This document shows, in pieces, positions 47,309 through 55,205 of a DNA stretch of 64,000 bases. The DNA is taken from the NCBI GenBank assembly GCA_016704445.1, contig JADJAE010000151.1:44775-108774 (forward strand), read 5' to 3'. Position 1 is the stretch's first letter, and each line of letters begins with the position of its first letter. The notes under the pieces were generated by a model. That model saw nothing but the letters and a program-made list of their open reading frames with translations. It was not told where the DNA came from and made no database searches. Source of the DNA: Deltaproteobacteria bacterium. Its GTDB lineage: Bacteria > Myxococcota_A > Polyangia > Polyangiales > Ga0077539. The position numbers were made by a program, and so were the translations under genes.

Positions 47309-48827
47309 ATGGCATCACGTTCCCTCGCGCTCGAAGCGCGCGGCGTCGGTCTGACGCGCGCCGCGTCTGCCCCGCTGTTTCGTCAGGTTGATCTTCGCCT
47401 CGTGCCCGGCTGGTACGGGCTCGTCGGCGCCAACGGCGCCGGCAAGACGACGCTCCTCCGGGTGCTCTCCGGCGAGCTCGCGCCGAGCGAGGGCTCCGTC
47501 CGCATCGAGCCCGCGGGCGCGCTCGTCGCCCTGTGCGCGCAGGAGGCGCCGTCGCTCGCTCCGGGGCTCCTCGCCTTCGCGGAAGACCCGGGCGGCCAGG
47601 CGGCCTCGCTGCGCGGCAGGCTCGCGCTCGACCGGGCGCCCCTCGACCGCTGGACCACGCTCTCTCCGGGCGAGCGCAAGCGCTGGCAGATCGGCGAGGC
47701 GCTCTGGCGCGAGCCGGACGTGCTCCTGCTGGACGAGCCCACCAACCACCTCGACGACGACGGGCGCGAGCTGCTCGTGGGGGCGCTGCGGCGCTTCCGC
47801 GGCGTCGGGGTGCTCGTGTCGCACGACCGCGCGCTGCTCGAGGAGCTGCCGCGGACCACCATCCGGGTGCGACGCCCGGGTCGCCGCGTACCCCGGGGCC
47901 TACCGGGCCGCCTCGGCGCTGTGGCGGGCCGAGGCCCACGCGCTGGAGGAGGCCCACCAGATCGCGAGGGACCGGGTGCGGGCCGTCGCGGCGCGCCTCG
48001 CCGACACGCGTCGCGAGCAGGAATCCGCCGACCGCGCGCGCAGCGCCGGCAGGCGGATGAAGGACCCGCGCGACCACGACGCGCGCTCGATGGGCGCGAA
48101 GGTCGTGGCGGCCTGGGCGGAGGCGAGGAGCGGCCGCGCGGTGGGCGTGGTGCGGGCCGAGCTCGCGCGCGCCGAGCAGGCGGTGCCGTCGCTCACGAAA
48201 GACCGGACGCTCGGGGCCAGGGTGTTCGCGTCCTTCGAGCGGGCCCCCTCGCCGGTGCTCTTCCACCTCGACGAGGCCGCCGTCACGGCCGGCGGTGCGA
48301 CGCTGCTCACCGACGTGCGGGTCACCGTGTCGCGCGACGACCGGGTGCGGGTCGCCGGTGCGAACGGCGCGGGCAAGACCACCCTGGTGCGCGCCCTTCT
48401 CGCGACCGCGCGCGACCCGGGGCGGGTGCTCTACCTCCCACAGGAGCTTGCGGCCGGGGAGGTGTGGGCCCTTGCCGCGACGCTGCGCACGCTCGACGCC
48501 GAGGCGCGCGGCCGTGTGCTCTCGGTGTTCGCGGCGCTCGGGAGCGACCCCGAGCGGATCGTGCTGCGTCACCCGGAGGACGCCGGGCGGCTCTCTCCTG
48601 GGGAGGCGCGCAAGCTCTCGCTGGCGATGGGGCTCGGTCGCCACGCGTGGGCGCTCGTACTCGACGAGCCGACGAACCATCTCGACCTGCCGAGCATCGA
48701 GCGGCTCGAGGGCGCGCTCGGCGCGTACCCCGGCGCGGTGGTGCTCGTCACCCACGACGACGCCTTCGCGGCGAGCGTGACCGCCCGCACGCTGCGGGTG
48801 ACGGAGGGCGCCGTGCAGATGCAATGA
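47309..48827 (+). CDS. ABC-F family ATPase (one frameshift)
   Basis: Two ATPase cassettes are present. The first has Walker A GANGAGKTT (about residue 40), signature LSPGERKRWQIGEAL and Walker B LLLDEPTNHLD. The second has GANGAGKTTLVRALL, LSPGEARKLSLAMGLG and LVLDEPTNHLDLPSIERLEG. There is no membrane domain, as expected of ABC-F translation factors. A charged linker (about 190-280) joins the halves. The frame shifts near 47876 between RTTIRVR and DARVAAYPGAYR; one missing base explains it. Known ABC-F proteins act at the ribosomal E site and some protect against antibiotics; the role here is open. GGAGG precedes the ATG. Confidence 0.87.
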
Positions 48828-48893
48828 GCCCGCGGCATCTCGCGTGCAGTCCCGAGCGATCGTCCCCTAGGGGACACCACAAGGAGGATCTCC

Positions 48894-49490
48894 ATGCGAC
48901 CACTCATGCTCCACGCCCTTCGGGCTTCGCTGATCCTGTCTGCCGCGCTCGCGGCCGCGCAGGACGCCGGGCACCACCACCCGGGCACCCCCGACCCCTC
49001 CGGCGGCACCGGAATGGGCGGGGTCGAGGCGCCCCCCACGCTGCAGAACGAGGGCGAGATCTTCGCCATCCTGGCGGCGGCCGACCGCGCCGAGATCACC
49101 GAGGGCACCTACGCGAGGACGCACGCGAGGAGCCGCGACGTGCGCTCGTACGGCAGGATGATGGTCACGATGCACACCGCCGCGAGCAACCGGATGTCCG
49201 CGCTCTCCCGCCGGCTCCGGATCTCGCCCCTCGAGGGCGCCGAGAGCCGGAGCCTCACCAGGGAGGCGGCCGCCACGCAGGCGCAGCTCGCCCGGCTCAC
49301 CGGGGACGAGTTCGACCGCGCGTACCTCAGCTCGCAGATCACCGAGCACGAGCACCTGCTCGAGATGCTCGACCGCACCCTGATCCCTTCGGCCCGCACG
49401 GCCGAACTCCGGACCGCGCTCCAGAACGACGTGCGTCCGATGGTCTCGTCCCACCTCGTCCGCGCCCGCACCCTCCGCGAACGCCTCTAA
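48894..49490 (+). CDS. DUF4142 exported protein
   Basis: The signal MRPLMLHALRASLILSAALA is followed by a His/Pro/Gly-rich linker (DAGHHHPGTPDPSGG). The DUF4142 helical bundle starts at EGEIFAILAAADRAEITEG and includes VRSYGRMMVTMHTAASNR and AYLSSQITEHEHLLEMLD. These are ferritin-like helices, as in other DUF4142 proteins, which are periplasmic and of unknown role. A strong GGAGG lies 8 bp before the ATG. It lies downstream of the ABC-F gene by 66 bp. Confidence 0.88.
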   Translation: MRPLMLHALRASLILSAALAAAQDAGHHHPGTPDPSGGTGMGGVEAPPTLQNEGEIFAILAAADRAEITEGTYARTHARSRDVRSYGRMMVTMHTAASNRMSALSRRLRISPLEGAESRSLTREAAATQAQLARLTGDEFDRAYLSSQITEHEHLLEMLDRTLIPSARTAELRTALQNDVRPMVSSHLVRARTLRERL

Positions 49491-49672
49491 ACCGCCCTGA
49501 GCAAGACCCTCCGTGCCGCCACCTTCAGCTGTGGCTCGGCGCCCCAGGTGCGTCGCGGAGGGCGCTCACCCCGCTCGTCCTTCCCCCTCTCTCTCGATAG
49601 ACGAGAGGGCGCCTGGGTCGGCGAAGTGTTCATCGATGGGAGGAGGGAGGAGACGGGGAGGTCTTCGGGGGC

Positions 49673-50233
49673 TCAGGCGCCCCGTCCGGCCGCGGGCCGC
49701 GGGTCGACCTCGGGGACGAATCTCAGCACCGACGCGCGCAGCCGCGCGGGGAGCGCGTTGGCGATCAGCTCCATGGTGTTGCCCGCGAAGGACTGCTCTC
49801 GCACCCGGGGCTTCATCTGCACGAAGGCCTCGCCCATCGCGGCCGCCTCCTGGTCGGAGAAGACGGCGCGCGCCGCCGAGAAGACCTTGGTCTCCTCCTC
49901 GCTGATGTGATGCGCGAGCGACTCGCGGAGCTGCTTCACGGCGCCGACCCACTTCAGGTCGAGCGCGTCGCTGAGCTGCAGCCCGCGCAGCACGGCCTCC
50001 GCCTGCGCGTGCTCGCCGTAGGCGTGACCCACGGTGTCCTTCGACGGTTCGAGGTCGCGCAGCGCGTTGTAGAGAATGGCCTCCTCCGAGCGCGCGTGGG
50101 GCACCAGCTCGTCGCGGATCTGCTGCACCAGGGCGCTCCAGGTGTCGGGCCCCGACTTCTCGCTGGCGACCAGCTGATCGAGCAGCGACAGCACCTTCTT
50201 GTGATCCTTCTTCAGCTCTTCGTAGATCATCAT
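49673..50233 (-). CDS. Hemerythrin HHE-domain protein
   Basis: The start at 50233 (MMIYEELKKDHKKVLSLLDQ) has AAGGAG 12 bp upstream; an earlier ATG at 50299 has no such site. The HHE cation-binding residues appear as KKDHKK, HARSEE, HAYGEHAQAE and HHISEEE. The two four-helix repeats and the total of 186 residues fit a hemerythrin-like iron protein. These sense or bind oxygen, or protect iron-sulphur centres. The C-terminal region (PRVREQSFAGNTMELIANAL) has no known motif. It is convergent with the DUF4142 gene and stands alone on the minus strand. Confidence 0.9.
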   Translation of the reverse strand: MMIYEELKKDHKKVLSLLDQLVASEKSGPDTWSALVQQIRDELVPHARSEEAILYNALRDLEPSKDTVGHAYGEHAQAEAVLRGLQLSDALDLKWVGAVKQLRESLAHHISEEETKVFSAARAVFSDQEAAAMGEAFVQMKPRVREQSFAGNTMELIANALPARLRASVLRFVPEVDPRPAAGRGA

Positions 50234-50347
50234 GGCTTGATGGTTCTCCTTTCGACGGTCCAGGCGTCGGGCGAGTGCAAGGCCCTGGCCAATGAGCACT
50301 ACGCGACAGGGTAGGAGCCATGAACATCGCGTGCCGCGCGGCGCCCG

Positions 50348-50629
50348 CTACCGCCGCGGCGGCGGTCCGCCACCGGGGGCCCGGCCGTCGGGGCGGCAGG
50401 CGAGGCCCCGCTCGGGGACGGTCGTGCAGGTGCCATGCAGCTCGCCGAAGGGCGTCAGCACGCGACACGCCGCGCCCGCCGTGCGGTTCGCGCACGCGTC
50501 GAAGGCCACTTGCGGTGGTCCGTGCCGCGGGCCGCCGTTGGGGGGCGGGTCGGCGGCGGCTAGGGACGAGGCGAGGGCGACGGCGCCGAGGCCGAACATC
50601 GCGGACCGCCGCGGGGTCAGGTGCTTCAT
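50348..50629 (-). CDS. Small exported protein with a PxxAxxAC...C repeat
   Basis: The start at 50629 (MKHLTPRRSAMFGLGAVALA) gives a signal peptide with cleavage after SLAAA. The mature part reads PPPNGGPRHGPPQVAFDACA, then RTAGAACRVLTPFGELHGTC and a Pro/Arg-rich end. The Cys spacing (A-x-x-A-C...GAAC...HGTC...LAC) is a widespread small extracytoplasmic motif in Myxococcota and Planctomycetota, role unknown. Product length is 93 residues. It lies between hemerythrin and the Cys-rich fragment at 50674. Confidence 0.68.
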   Translation of the reverse strand: MKHLTPRRSAMFGLGAVALASSLAAADPPPNGGPRHGPPQVAFDACANRTAGAACRVLTPFGELHGTCTTVPERGLACRPDGRAPGGGPPPRR

Positions 50630-50673
50630 CGGGTGACTCCTTGGGTGTGCCCGGTGAACGTCGCCGCGGGGGC

Positions 50674-51147
50674 GTGGCATTCCACCGGCGTGGGGCGGCG
50701 TGCGCGTCTCCAGCGACGCTCGATTGCTACCACGCGCCCGACGGGCTCAGCGGCGACGCCCTCGCTCCGGCCGTCTGCACCGACGGCGCGTGGAGCTGCC
50801 CCGCAGGAACGATCCGCGGCTCGGCGTGTCGATGCTTCATCGGCTTCAACGGCAACGACGCGTCGGGCGCGTGCACCTGCGGCGCGAGCGGGTGGGAGTG
50901 TCCCGACGCCGGACCGGTCGCGGCGCGGCCCTTCTCGTGCGGCGACGCCCTGCGATGTGACCTGAACGCCGAGTACTGCGAAGAGGCCAGCGGAGGGGTC
51001 ATGGCGGGCGTCCGCTACGCGTGTCGGCCGATCCCGTCGTCGTGCATCGTCGAGCCGTCGTGTCCCTGCCTCGTGCCGGAGCCCGGGGCGCGCCGGTGTC
51101 GGCCGGAGTCCGATCGGTCGTTTCATGTGACGATCAACGCGCCCTGA
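50674..51147 (+). CDS. Cysteine-rich protein, probably 5'-truncated or frameshifted
   Basis: The frame carries CYHAPDGLSGDALAPAVCTD, then GAWSCPAGTIRGSACRCFIG and CTCGASGWECPDAG, ending SFHVTINAP at 51147. It holds about 18 Cys with pair spacings typical of secreted myxobacterial surface proteins. A GTG at 50674 is a weak start without a signal peptide; a signal may sit in another frame upstream or be lost. I treat it as a remnant or frameshifted lipoprotein. Confidence 0.5.
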   Translation: MAFHRRGAACASPATLDCYHAPDGLSGDALAPAVCTDGAWSCPAGTIRGSACRCFIGFNGNDASGACTCGASGWECPDAGPVAARPFSCGDALRCDLNAEYCEEASGGVMAGVRYACRPIPSSCIVEPSCPCLVPEPGARRCRPESDRSFHVTINAP

Positions 51148-51508
51148 TTCACATGGAGCGAGCACCCGCGAAGAGCGCGAAGCTGCCTGGCACGGGACCC
51201 GCGGGAGCTCGGAGCGGGGAGCCCGATCGAGGCGCGCCGCTGCACGGAAGGATGGTCGTAGGAGGGGGCCGCGATCGCAGGAGAGATCGAGCGGGCTGCG
51301 GATGCCGTCGCGAGCGGGGGCGAACGAGCGCCCACCGCCGCACGGATCAACGTGTCCAGGGTGAGCGCGGAGGGGACGTTGGACGGAGTGTGGTCCTGCG
51401 GGATCGAGGGACTCGGGGGAGCCGAGGGGACACTCCCCACGCAGTCGGGAGGTGCACACGGAGCGGCAGGGAGGAGTGACTCAAATTCGTTGACACGTCC
51501 CGGTGGCT
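51148..51508. other. No supported gene
   Basis: ORFs on both strands here are short, Arg-rich and overlap one another, with no start signal or motif. Composition becomes less GC-rich at about 51480, where the cassette region begins. Confidence 0.4.
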
Positions 51509-51575
51509 GCGTAACGCTCGCTTTTCGTGGATATGCAGCGGGGGACTGCGGAATGCGTCATTAGGGAGATATGCA
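51509..51575 (+). repeat. Degenerate copy of the first attC-like site
   Basis: GTAACGCTCGCTTTTCGTGG followed by ATATGCAGCGG closely repeats 51586-51617 (TAACGCTCGCTTTATGTGG and ATATGCAGCGG). It lacks a clean GTTRRRY box. It may be a decayed attC or part of an attI-like region. Confidence 0.45.
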
Positions 51576-51581
51576 GCGGCT

Positions 51582-51642
51582 GTCTAACGCTCGCTTTATG
51601 TGGATATGCAGCGGCGGGACTGCCGATTGGCTTCTGTTGGGC
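51582..51642 (+). other. attC-like site 0
   Basis: GTCTAAC (51582-51588) and GTTGGGC (51636-51642) bound a 61-bp site. The inner symmetry is weaker than in the other three. The GTTGGGC end is supported because it complements the GCCCAAC that closes the next cassette. Confidence 0.5.
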
Positions 51643-51989
51643 AGCCACAGAGCGACGAGCGGCGGACTGCGAAAGAGCAAGCAACGGGCCACAAGTCATG
51701 GATTAGGGTGACGAGCGACGGTCGGCGATCAACTAACTGCGAGCGACAGACGGCGAGCGATGAACAATGGAGCAATGGACCCTTAGCAACGTGATGACTG
51801 CGACGCGGGTGACCATCGACACAACAATGAACAACGACGCGATGCGGCCACGGCGAGCGCTCGCGGCAACCTCGGGCGCGCCCGACACGACGGTGCCACG
51901 GACGTCGGCACTTCAATGAAGGAACGAGCGGCTGATTCGTTGCGGAGATACGTTTCTCAATCGTTGGACAGAGGAAAGGAGCAAGGTTA
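51643..51989 (+). other. Cassette A leader with degenerate GCGAC/CAACGG repeats
   Basis: The first 130 bases contain loosely repeated GAGCGACGAGCGGCGG, GAGCGACGGTCGGCG and GAGCGACAGACGGCG motifs. Similar text precedes the ORF of cassette B (52737-52850) and lies between the two ORFs of cassette C (54640-54710). I see no gene here; AAGGAG precedes the next start. Confidence 0.5.
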
Positions 51990-52568
51990 ATGTCACACTG
52001 TATCAAGCACGGGGAATTGGACACGTTGTTCAAGAGTGCTGCCTGCCCGGCCTGCGAGAGAGAGGCGCGAGAGGAGCAAAGACGACACGAAGAATTGATA
52101 GATGCCTTGCGAGACCGGCAGAGTACTATCGGCAGCGGACAGGCCGCGGGTGGATCCAGTGGGTCGAAAGGCGGAATCGGTTGTCTCTTAGTGGTTGGCC
52201 TGGCCGGACTCTTTGTCGCTGATCTTTTCATGGGGAACAAATCTCGCACGAGTACGCCGTCGTCGTCGCCCCGCGATGCCGCCACCCGCGTCACCGGCAC
52301 ATGCACAGTCGACCGCCAGCGGATGTCGTACGCGGATGGACTTTGGATCGAACTTTCACCTCCGATCTACAGACAGTCCATCACGTGTAAATCGTTAGCC
52401 TTGCCAGGCGGAGCCGAGGTCGAGGTGCTTTCCGCTGGGGTTTCAAGGCGTAATGGCAATGCGCGGATGTACTTTGTTCGCGTCGCCGACGGTCCAGGGG
52501 CAGGCCGTACAGGGTACGTGTTCTTACATCCGTCGAACCTTACTACGATACCAGGATGCCCACAGTGA
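51990..52568 (+). CDS. Cassette A protein: Cys-rich head, one membrane helix, soluble tail
   Basis: The ATG follows AAGGAG by 9 bp. The N-terminus MSHCIKHGELDTLFKSAACP and ACERE may bind zinc (C4, H7, C19, C22). A charged helix and a Ser/Gly linker lead to one membrane helix (GCLLVVGLAGLFVADLFM, about residues 64-81). The C-terminal part, about 95-192, is beta-rich with CTVDRQRMSYADGLWIE and GRTGYVFLHPSNLTT, like a small SH3-type domain. No family is recognised. It sits 53 bp before attC site 1, as cassette ORFs do. Confidence 0.75.
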   Translation: MSHCIKHGELDTLFKSAACPACEREAREEQRRHEELIDALRDRQSTIGSGQAAGGSSGSKGGIGCLLVVGLAGLFVADLFMGNKSRTSTPSSSPRDAATRVTGTCTVDRQRMSYADGLWIELSPPIYRQSITCKSLALPGGAEVEVLSAGVSRRNGNARMYFVRVADGPGAGRTGYVFLHPSNLTTIPGCPQ

Positions 52569-52621
52569 TTGTGCGAATGATGGTTCAGCTTGAATGAGTT
52601 GTCCGCGGACCGGTGCGGTCA

Positions 52622-52712
52622 GCCCAACAAGCCGATGGTGTCGGCCGCCCCCTCCTCGCTCACCACCAACCCGCCGCACCCAATACGGCGGCACACCGGC
52701 AGGCCGTTAGAT
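52622..52712 (+). other. attC-like site 1
   Basis: The R'' box GCCCAAC (52622-52628) and R' box GTTAGAT (52706-52712) bound 91 bp. The left part AAGCCGATGGTGTCGGCCGC pairs imperfectly with GCGGCACACCGGCAGGCC on the right. A second GTTGGGC lies just outside at 52728-52734. Confidence 0.75.
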
Positions 52713-52890
52713 AGCTTGGAGTGCGGCGTTGGGCGGCGGGCTGCGAAGAGCACGAGTCGGGCCACGGTCGACGAGAGAACTAGCGTCGGACAACGGGCTT
52801 CGAGCAACGGGTGGTGAGCGACAGGCGGTGGGCGACGTGACAAAGGGCGGAACGCACCGTTCTTCCAGTTCGCAAGAGAGGTCAGGAAAA

Positions 52891-54231
52891 ATGAACACCC
52901 CCGCACTCACGAAAGAGCCAGAGTTAACATCAATACCGGCAGGGCTGCCAACGATGGACCCAACCACTTGCGCTCTCCTCTCGCAGCATGGCGTTGTTAG
53001 CGCCTACGACGTGCTTAATGTAAATCGCCGTCCCTATGTTCCGGGTGTTGTGCCCGATGTTCCGGGCATAGCACCCGCGCAGTGGACAGCACTGACGGAA
53101 TGGGCTCGTCGCCAGCATCGAGATGTACGGCGTTTTTGTGCGGAGACGAGGGCTGGAGTGATGGTGCGGGTTGTTGAGAATACGAGAGCAGCAGCGGAGT
53201 ATGCAGAAATAGCAGCTAAGCTGGCGATGGCAGAGGGTATCAAGACATCGCGCGCGCGGTGCTCGGGACGAACCGCGGCGTCTTGGGCGCATGAGGCGGA
53301 GGAGGCTGCGAAGAGGGCGAGCACATCATTGGAAGTTGTGTTGAATTCGGCATGGGACAATGCCACCGCAGAGGTAGAGTGGGAGACGCTGACCGCGGTA
53401 GAAATTGCAGATATGAATATATCTATTGCTAGGAGTGATGCGGCATCGGCCGCATCGAAGTGCAAGCGGGCGGCGGATAAGGCGACCGAGAAGGCTGCGG
53501 AAGAGAAGGAGAAGGAGAAGGAGAAGGAGGACAGGGGGAAGGAGAAGGAAAAGGAGGAGAAGCAGGCTCGTTCAGGAACCATCCTTTATGTGTCCATGGG
53601 GGCATTGGTTCTTCCGCTTCTGGTGTGGTGGATCGCAACGAGAGAAGGGGAAGCCACCCGCACTGTCCTCGCACTCTTATATTGGATAATGCTTCCCTCC
53701 ATTCTGCTGGGATCGAAGAGTCGTGTTCTTCGTATTGCGGTAGCGCTTGCTGCTGCGATCGTCGGGCCCGTCGGGACCTCAAGGATCGTTTCTGGATTTT
53801 GGTTCAGCAATTGGTGGTACATCTATTTTGCTGTCCTATTTATTTTCGCAACCGTCTGCGGGTTCAGCGGAGGGGAATGGCGTCACCGTACGAAGTCAGG
53901 GGGAAGGGACCGCCGATTCTCGGAGAATTTCATTATCCCCTTCGATGGTGGCGATGTATGGCCCTTTGCAGGTATCGGATTGGGAGTTCTGTTTATTGGT
54001 TGGGTTGTGGGTGGATCGTTAGCTGGTTCTACAGGTGTCTTGCCCTTGTCGAGCACCCCTGTCGCTGGGGATCCGATCACACACCCCGGATCTAATGCCG
54101 AAGGGGCGGATGCCTCGACGCCATTTCTGCTCGGGCCAGATCCGCCCGGTCAATCGGTTATCGATCACCGGCGAGGACCCCAACTCCGGCGAGGACCCCA
54201 TCACCCAAGGAGATCTCGTAATCCCCATTGA
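52891..54231 (+). CDS. Cassette B protein: coiled coil and multi-pass membrane domain
   Basis: I start at 52891 (MNTPALTKEPELTSIPAGLP), which has an AGGTCAGG-type site upstream; a frame-open GTG-rich leader precedes it. Residues 1-110 are soluble, including DPTTCALLSQHGVVSAYDVL (a helix-hairpin-like block). Residues 110-225 form Ala-rich helices ending in a KEKEKEKEDRGKEKEKEEK charged coiled coil. Then come five or six membrane helices (TILYVSMGALVLPLLVWW; YIYFAVLFIFATVCGFSGG; GIGLGVLFIGWVVGGSL). The last 30 residues are Pro/Arg-rich and may reflect a frameshift near 54140. GC content is clearly lower than the flanks. No homologous family is known to me. Confidence 0.7.
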   Translation: MNTPALTKEPELTSIPAGLPTMDPTTCALLSQHGVVSAYDVLNVNRRPYVPGVVPDVPGIAPAQWTALTEWARRQHRDVRRFCAETRAGVMVRVVENTRAAAEYAEIAAKLAMAEGIKTSRARCSGRTAASWAHEAEEAAKRASTSLEVVLNSAWDNATAEVEWETLTAVEIADMNISIARSDAASAASKCKRAADKATEKAAEEKEKEKEKEDRGKEKEKEEKQARSGTILYVSMGALVLPLLVWWIATREGEATRTVLALLYWIMLPSILLGSKSRVLRIAVALAAAIVGPVGTSRIVSGFWFSNWWYIYFAVLFIFATVCGFSGGEWRHRTKSGGRDRRFSENFIIPFDGGDVWPFAGIGLGVLFIGWVVGGSLAGSTGVLPLSSTPVAGDPITHPGSNAEGADASTPFLLGPDPPGQSVIDHRRGPQLRRGPHHPRRSRNPH

Positions 54232-54260
54232 TACCACCCCTAAGCGCCACCGGTGGGCGT

Positions 54261-54342
54261 ATCTAACAAGCCGATCGTGCCGACCGCACCCATCACAACC
54301 CCGTCGCACCCGATGCGGCGGCACACCGGCCAGTCGTTGGGC
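54261..54342 (+). other. attC-like site 2
   Basis: R'' box ATCTAAC (54261-54267) and R' box GTTGGGC (54336-54342) bound 82 bp. It shares AACAAGCCGAT, GTGCCGACCGC and GCGGCGGCACACCGGC with sites 1 and 3. ATCTAAC complements the GTTAGAT that starts cassette B. Confidence 0.78.
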
Positions 54343-54408
54343 AGCCGACATCTTCCAGGGTCGGATGGTCAGCGAGACTGAGGCTTTCTGGCTAAGACGG
54401 AGGAGTTC

Positions 54409-54645
54409 ATGATCAAGTGGCACAAGATTGACGGTATTTCGAAAAGATGGCGTGGTCTTGAGAGCGAAGAGGAGTGGCGCGAAGATCCCGGCCTCGAATT
54501 GTTCCGAGCGTCCATTCCGGGAGGCTGGCTTGTCGCCAGTGGACGTCCGGGCATGGACATCGGGTTCTCTCCCTCCTTTGTGCCTGATCCCAGCCACACG
54601 TGGGACGGGACGAGTACGGACTATGGTCGCAAGGTAGACGGGTAA
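54409..54645 (+). CDS. Cassette C small protein
   Basis: The 78-residue protein starts MIKWHKIDGISKRWRGLESE with GGAGG 5 bp upstream, an ideal ribosome binding site. The middle ELFRASIPGGWLVASGRPGM and FVPDPSHTWDG resemble small proteins with a 'Y.a.vPgGWLv...FvPDP.H.W' pattern seen in many bacteria, of unknown role. The ORF opens 66 bp after attC site 2. It is soluble and acidic, with no signal peptide. Confidence 0.7.
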   Translation: MIKWHKIDGISKRWRGLESEEEWREDPGLELFRASIPGGWLVASGRPGMDIGFSPSFVPDPSHTWDGTSTDYGRKVDG

Positions 54646-54679
54646 CGAGCAGCGGACAACGGACTGCGATCAACGAGCG

Positions 54680-55054
54680 GTGGATGAAAGCAACGGCGTG
54701 ACGACGAGATGGACCACGAACGGAGCACCGAGCGGCGACCGGATTGACCTGTCATACCAAGTTCATGTCAGTTTGCCGCTTTGGTTTCGCTCCCATCCCA
54801 TCGGACAACCCTCGTTGGACGCTGGGGTTCGCGCGATGGCGCTCACCCCAGGCTATACAGGGTGGCCCGGCACTGCCGGGCTATCGACAGGAATGTCTCT
54901 TCGCTTTCGACACAGCCCACGTCGGCCCAGTCTTCCGGTAGGTCCAGTGAGCGTCGGTCCGACCCGGGCGTGCCAGGGCGCCACCTGTTATAGCCGGGGA
55001 GCGCCATCGCGCGAGGGTTGTCCGGGGATGGAGCGAACCAAAGCGGCAAAATGA
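54680..55054 (+). CDS. Possible second cassette C ORF over a foldback structure
   Basis: The 124-codon ORF MDESNGVTTRWTTNGAPSGD overlaps the long inverted repeat at 54772-55050, and its residues are Gly/Pro/Arg-rich without a motif. It may be a chance ORF created by the palindrome. No ribosome binding site is clear. Confidence 0.25.
   Translation: MDESNGVTTRWTTNGAPSGDRIDLSYQVHVSLPLWFRSHPIGQPSLDAGVRAMALTPGYTGWPGTAGLSTGMSLRFRHSPRRPSLPVGPVSVGPTRACQGATCYSRGAPSREGCPGMERTKAAK
54772..55050. repeat. Long imperfect inverted repeat in cassette C
   Basis: Left arm (54772-54873) and right arm (about 54968-55050) match over most of their length. Shared blocks include CGCTTTGG, TTCGCTCC, GGACAACCCTCG and GCGCGATGGCGCTC followed by GGCTATA. 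The left arm has an extra 14 bp. The spacer is about 90 bp. The strand could fold into a hairpin far longer than an attC. Confidence 0.75.
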
Positions 55055-55103
55055 CTGACTTAGTATCAACCAGCCCGCCACGTCTTCAATTCAGCGGTGT
55101 CGC

Positions 55104-55189
55104 GCCGAACAAGCCGTGGTGCCGACCGCCCCAATCCACCCGCCATCAACCCTAGTACCCTAGCGGCGGCAGCCGGCCAATCGTTGAAC
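55104..55189 (+). other. attC-like site 3
   Basis: R'' box GCCGAAC (55104-55110) and R' box GTTGAAC (55183-55189) bound 86 bp. Shared internal blocks are AACAAGCCG, GTGCCGACCGC and GCGGCGGCAGCCGGCC. The R'' box deviates by one base from the GCCCAAC expected from cassette C's start. Confidence 0.75.
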
Positions 55190-55205
55190 CGCTCACAGGG
55201 CCAGT

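Noticed and set aside
51596..52306. 236-codon minus-strand ORF over cassette A
   Set aside because: It crosses an attC-like site and the cassette A gene; no ribosome site or motif.
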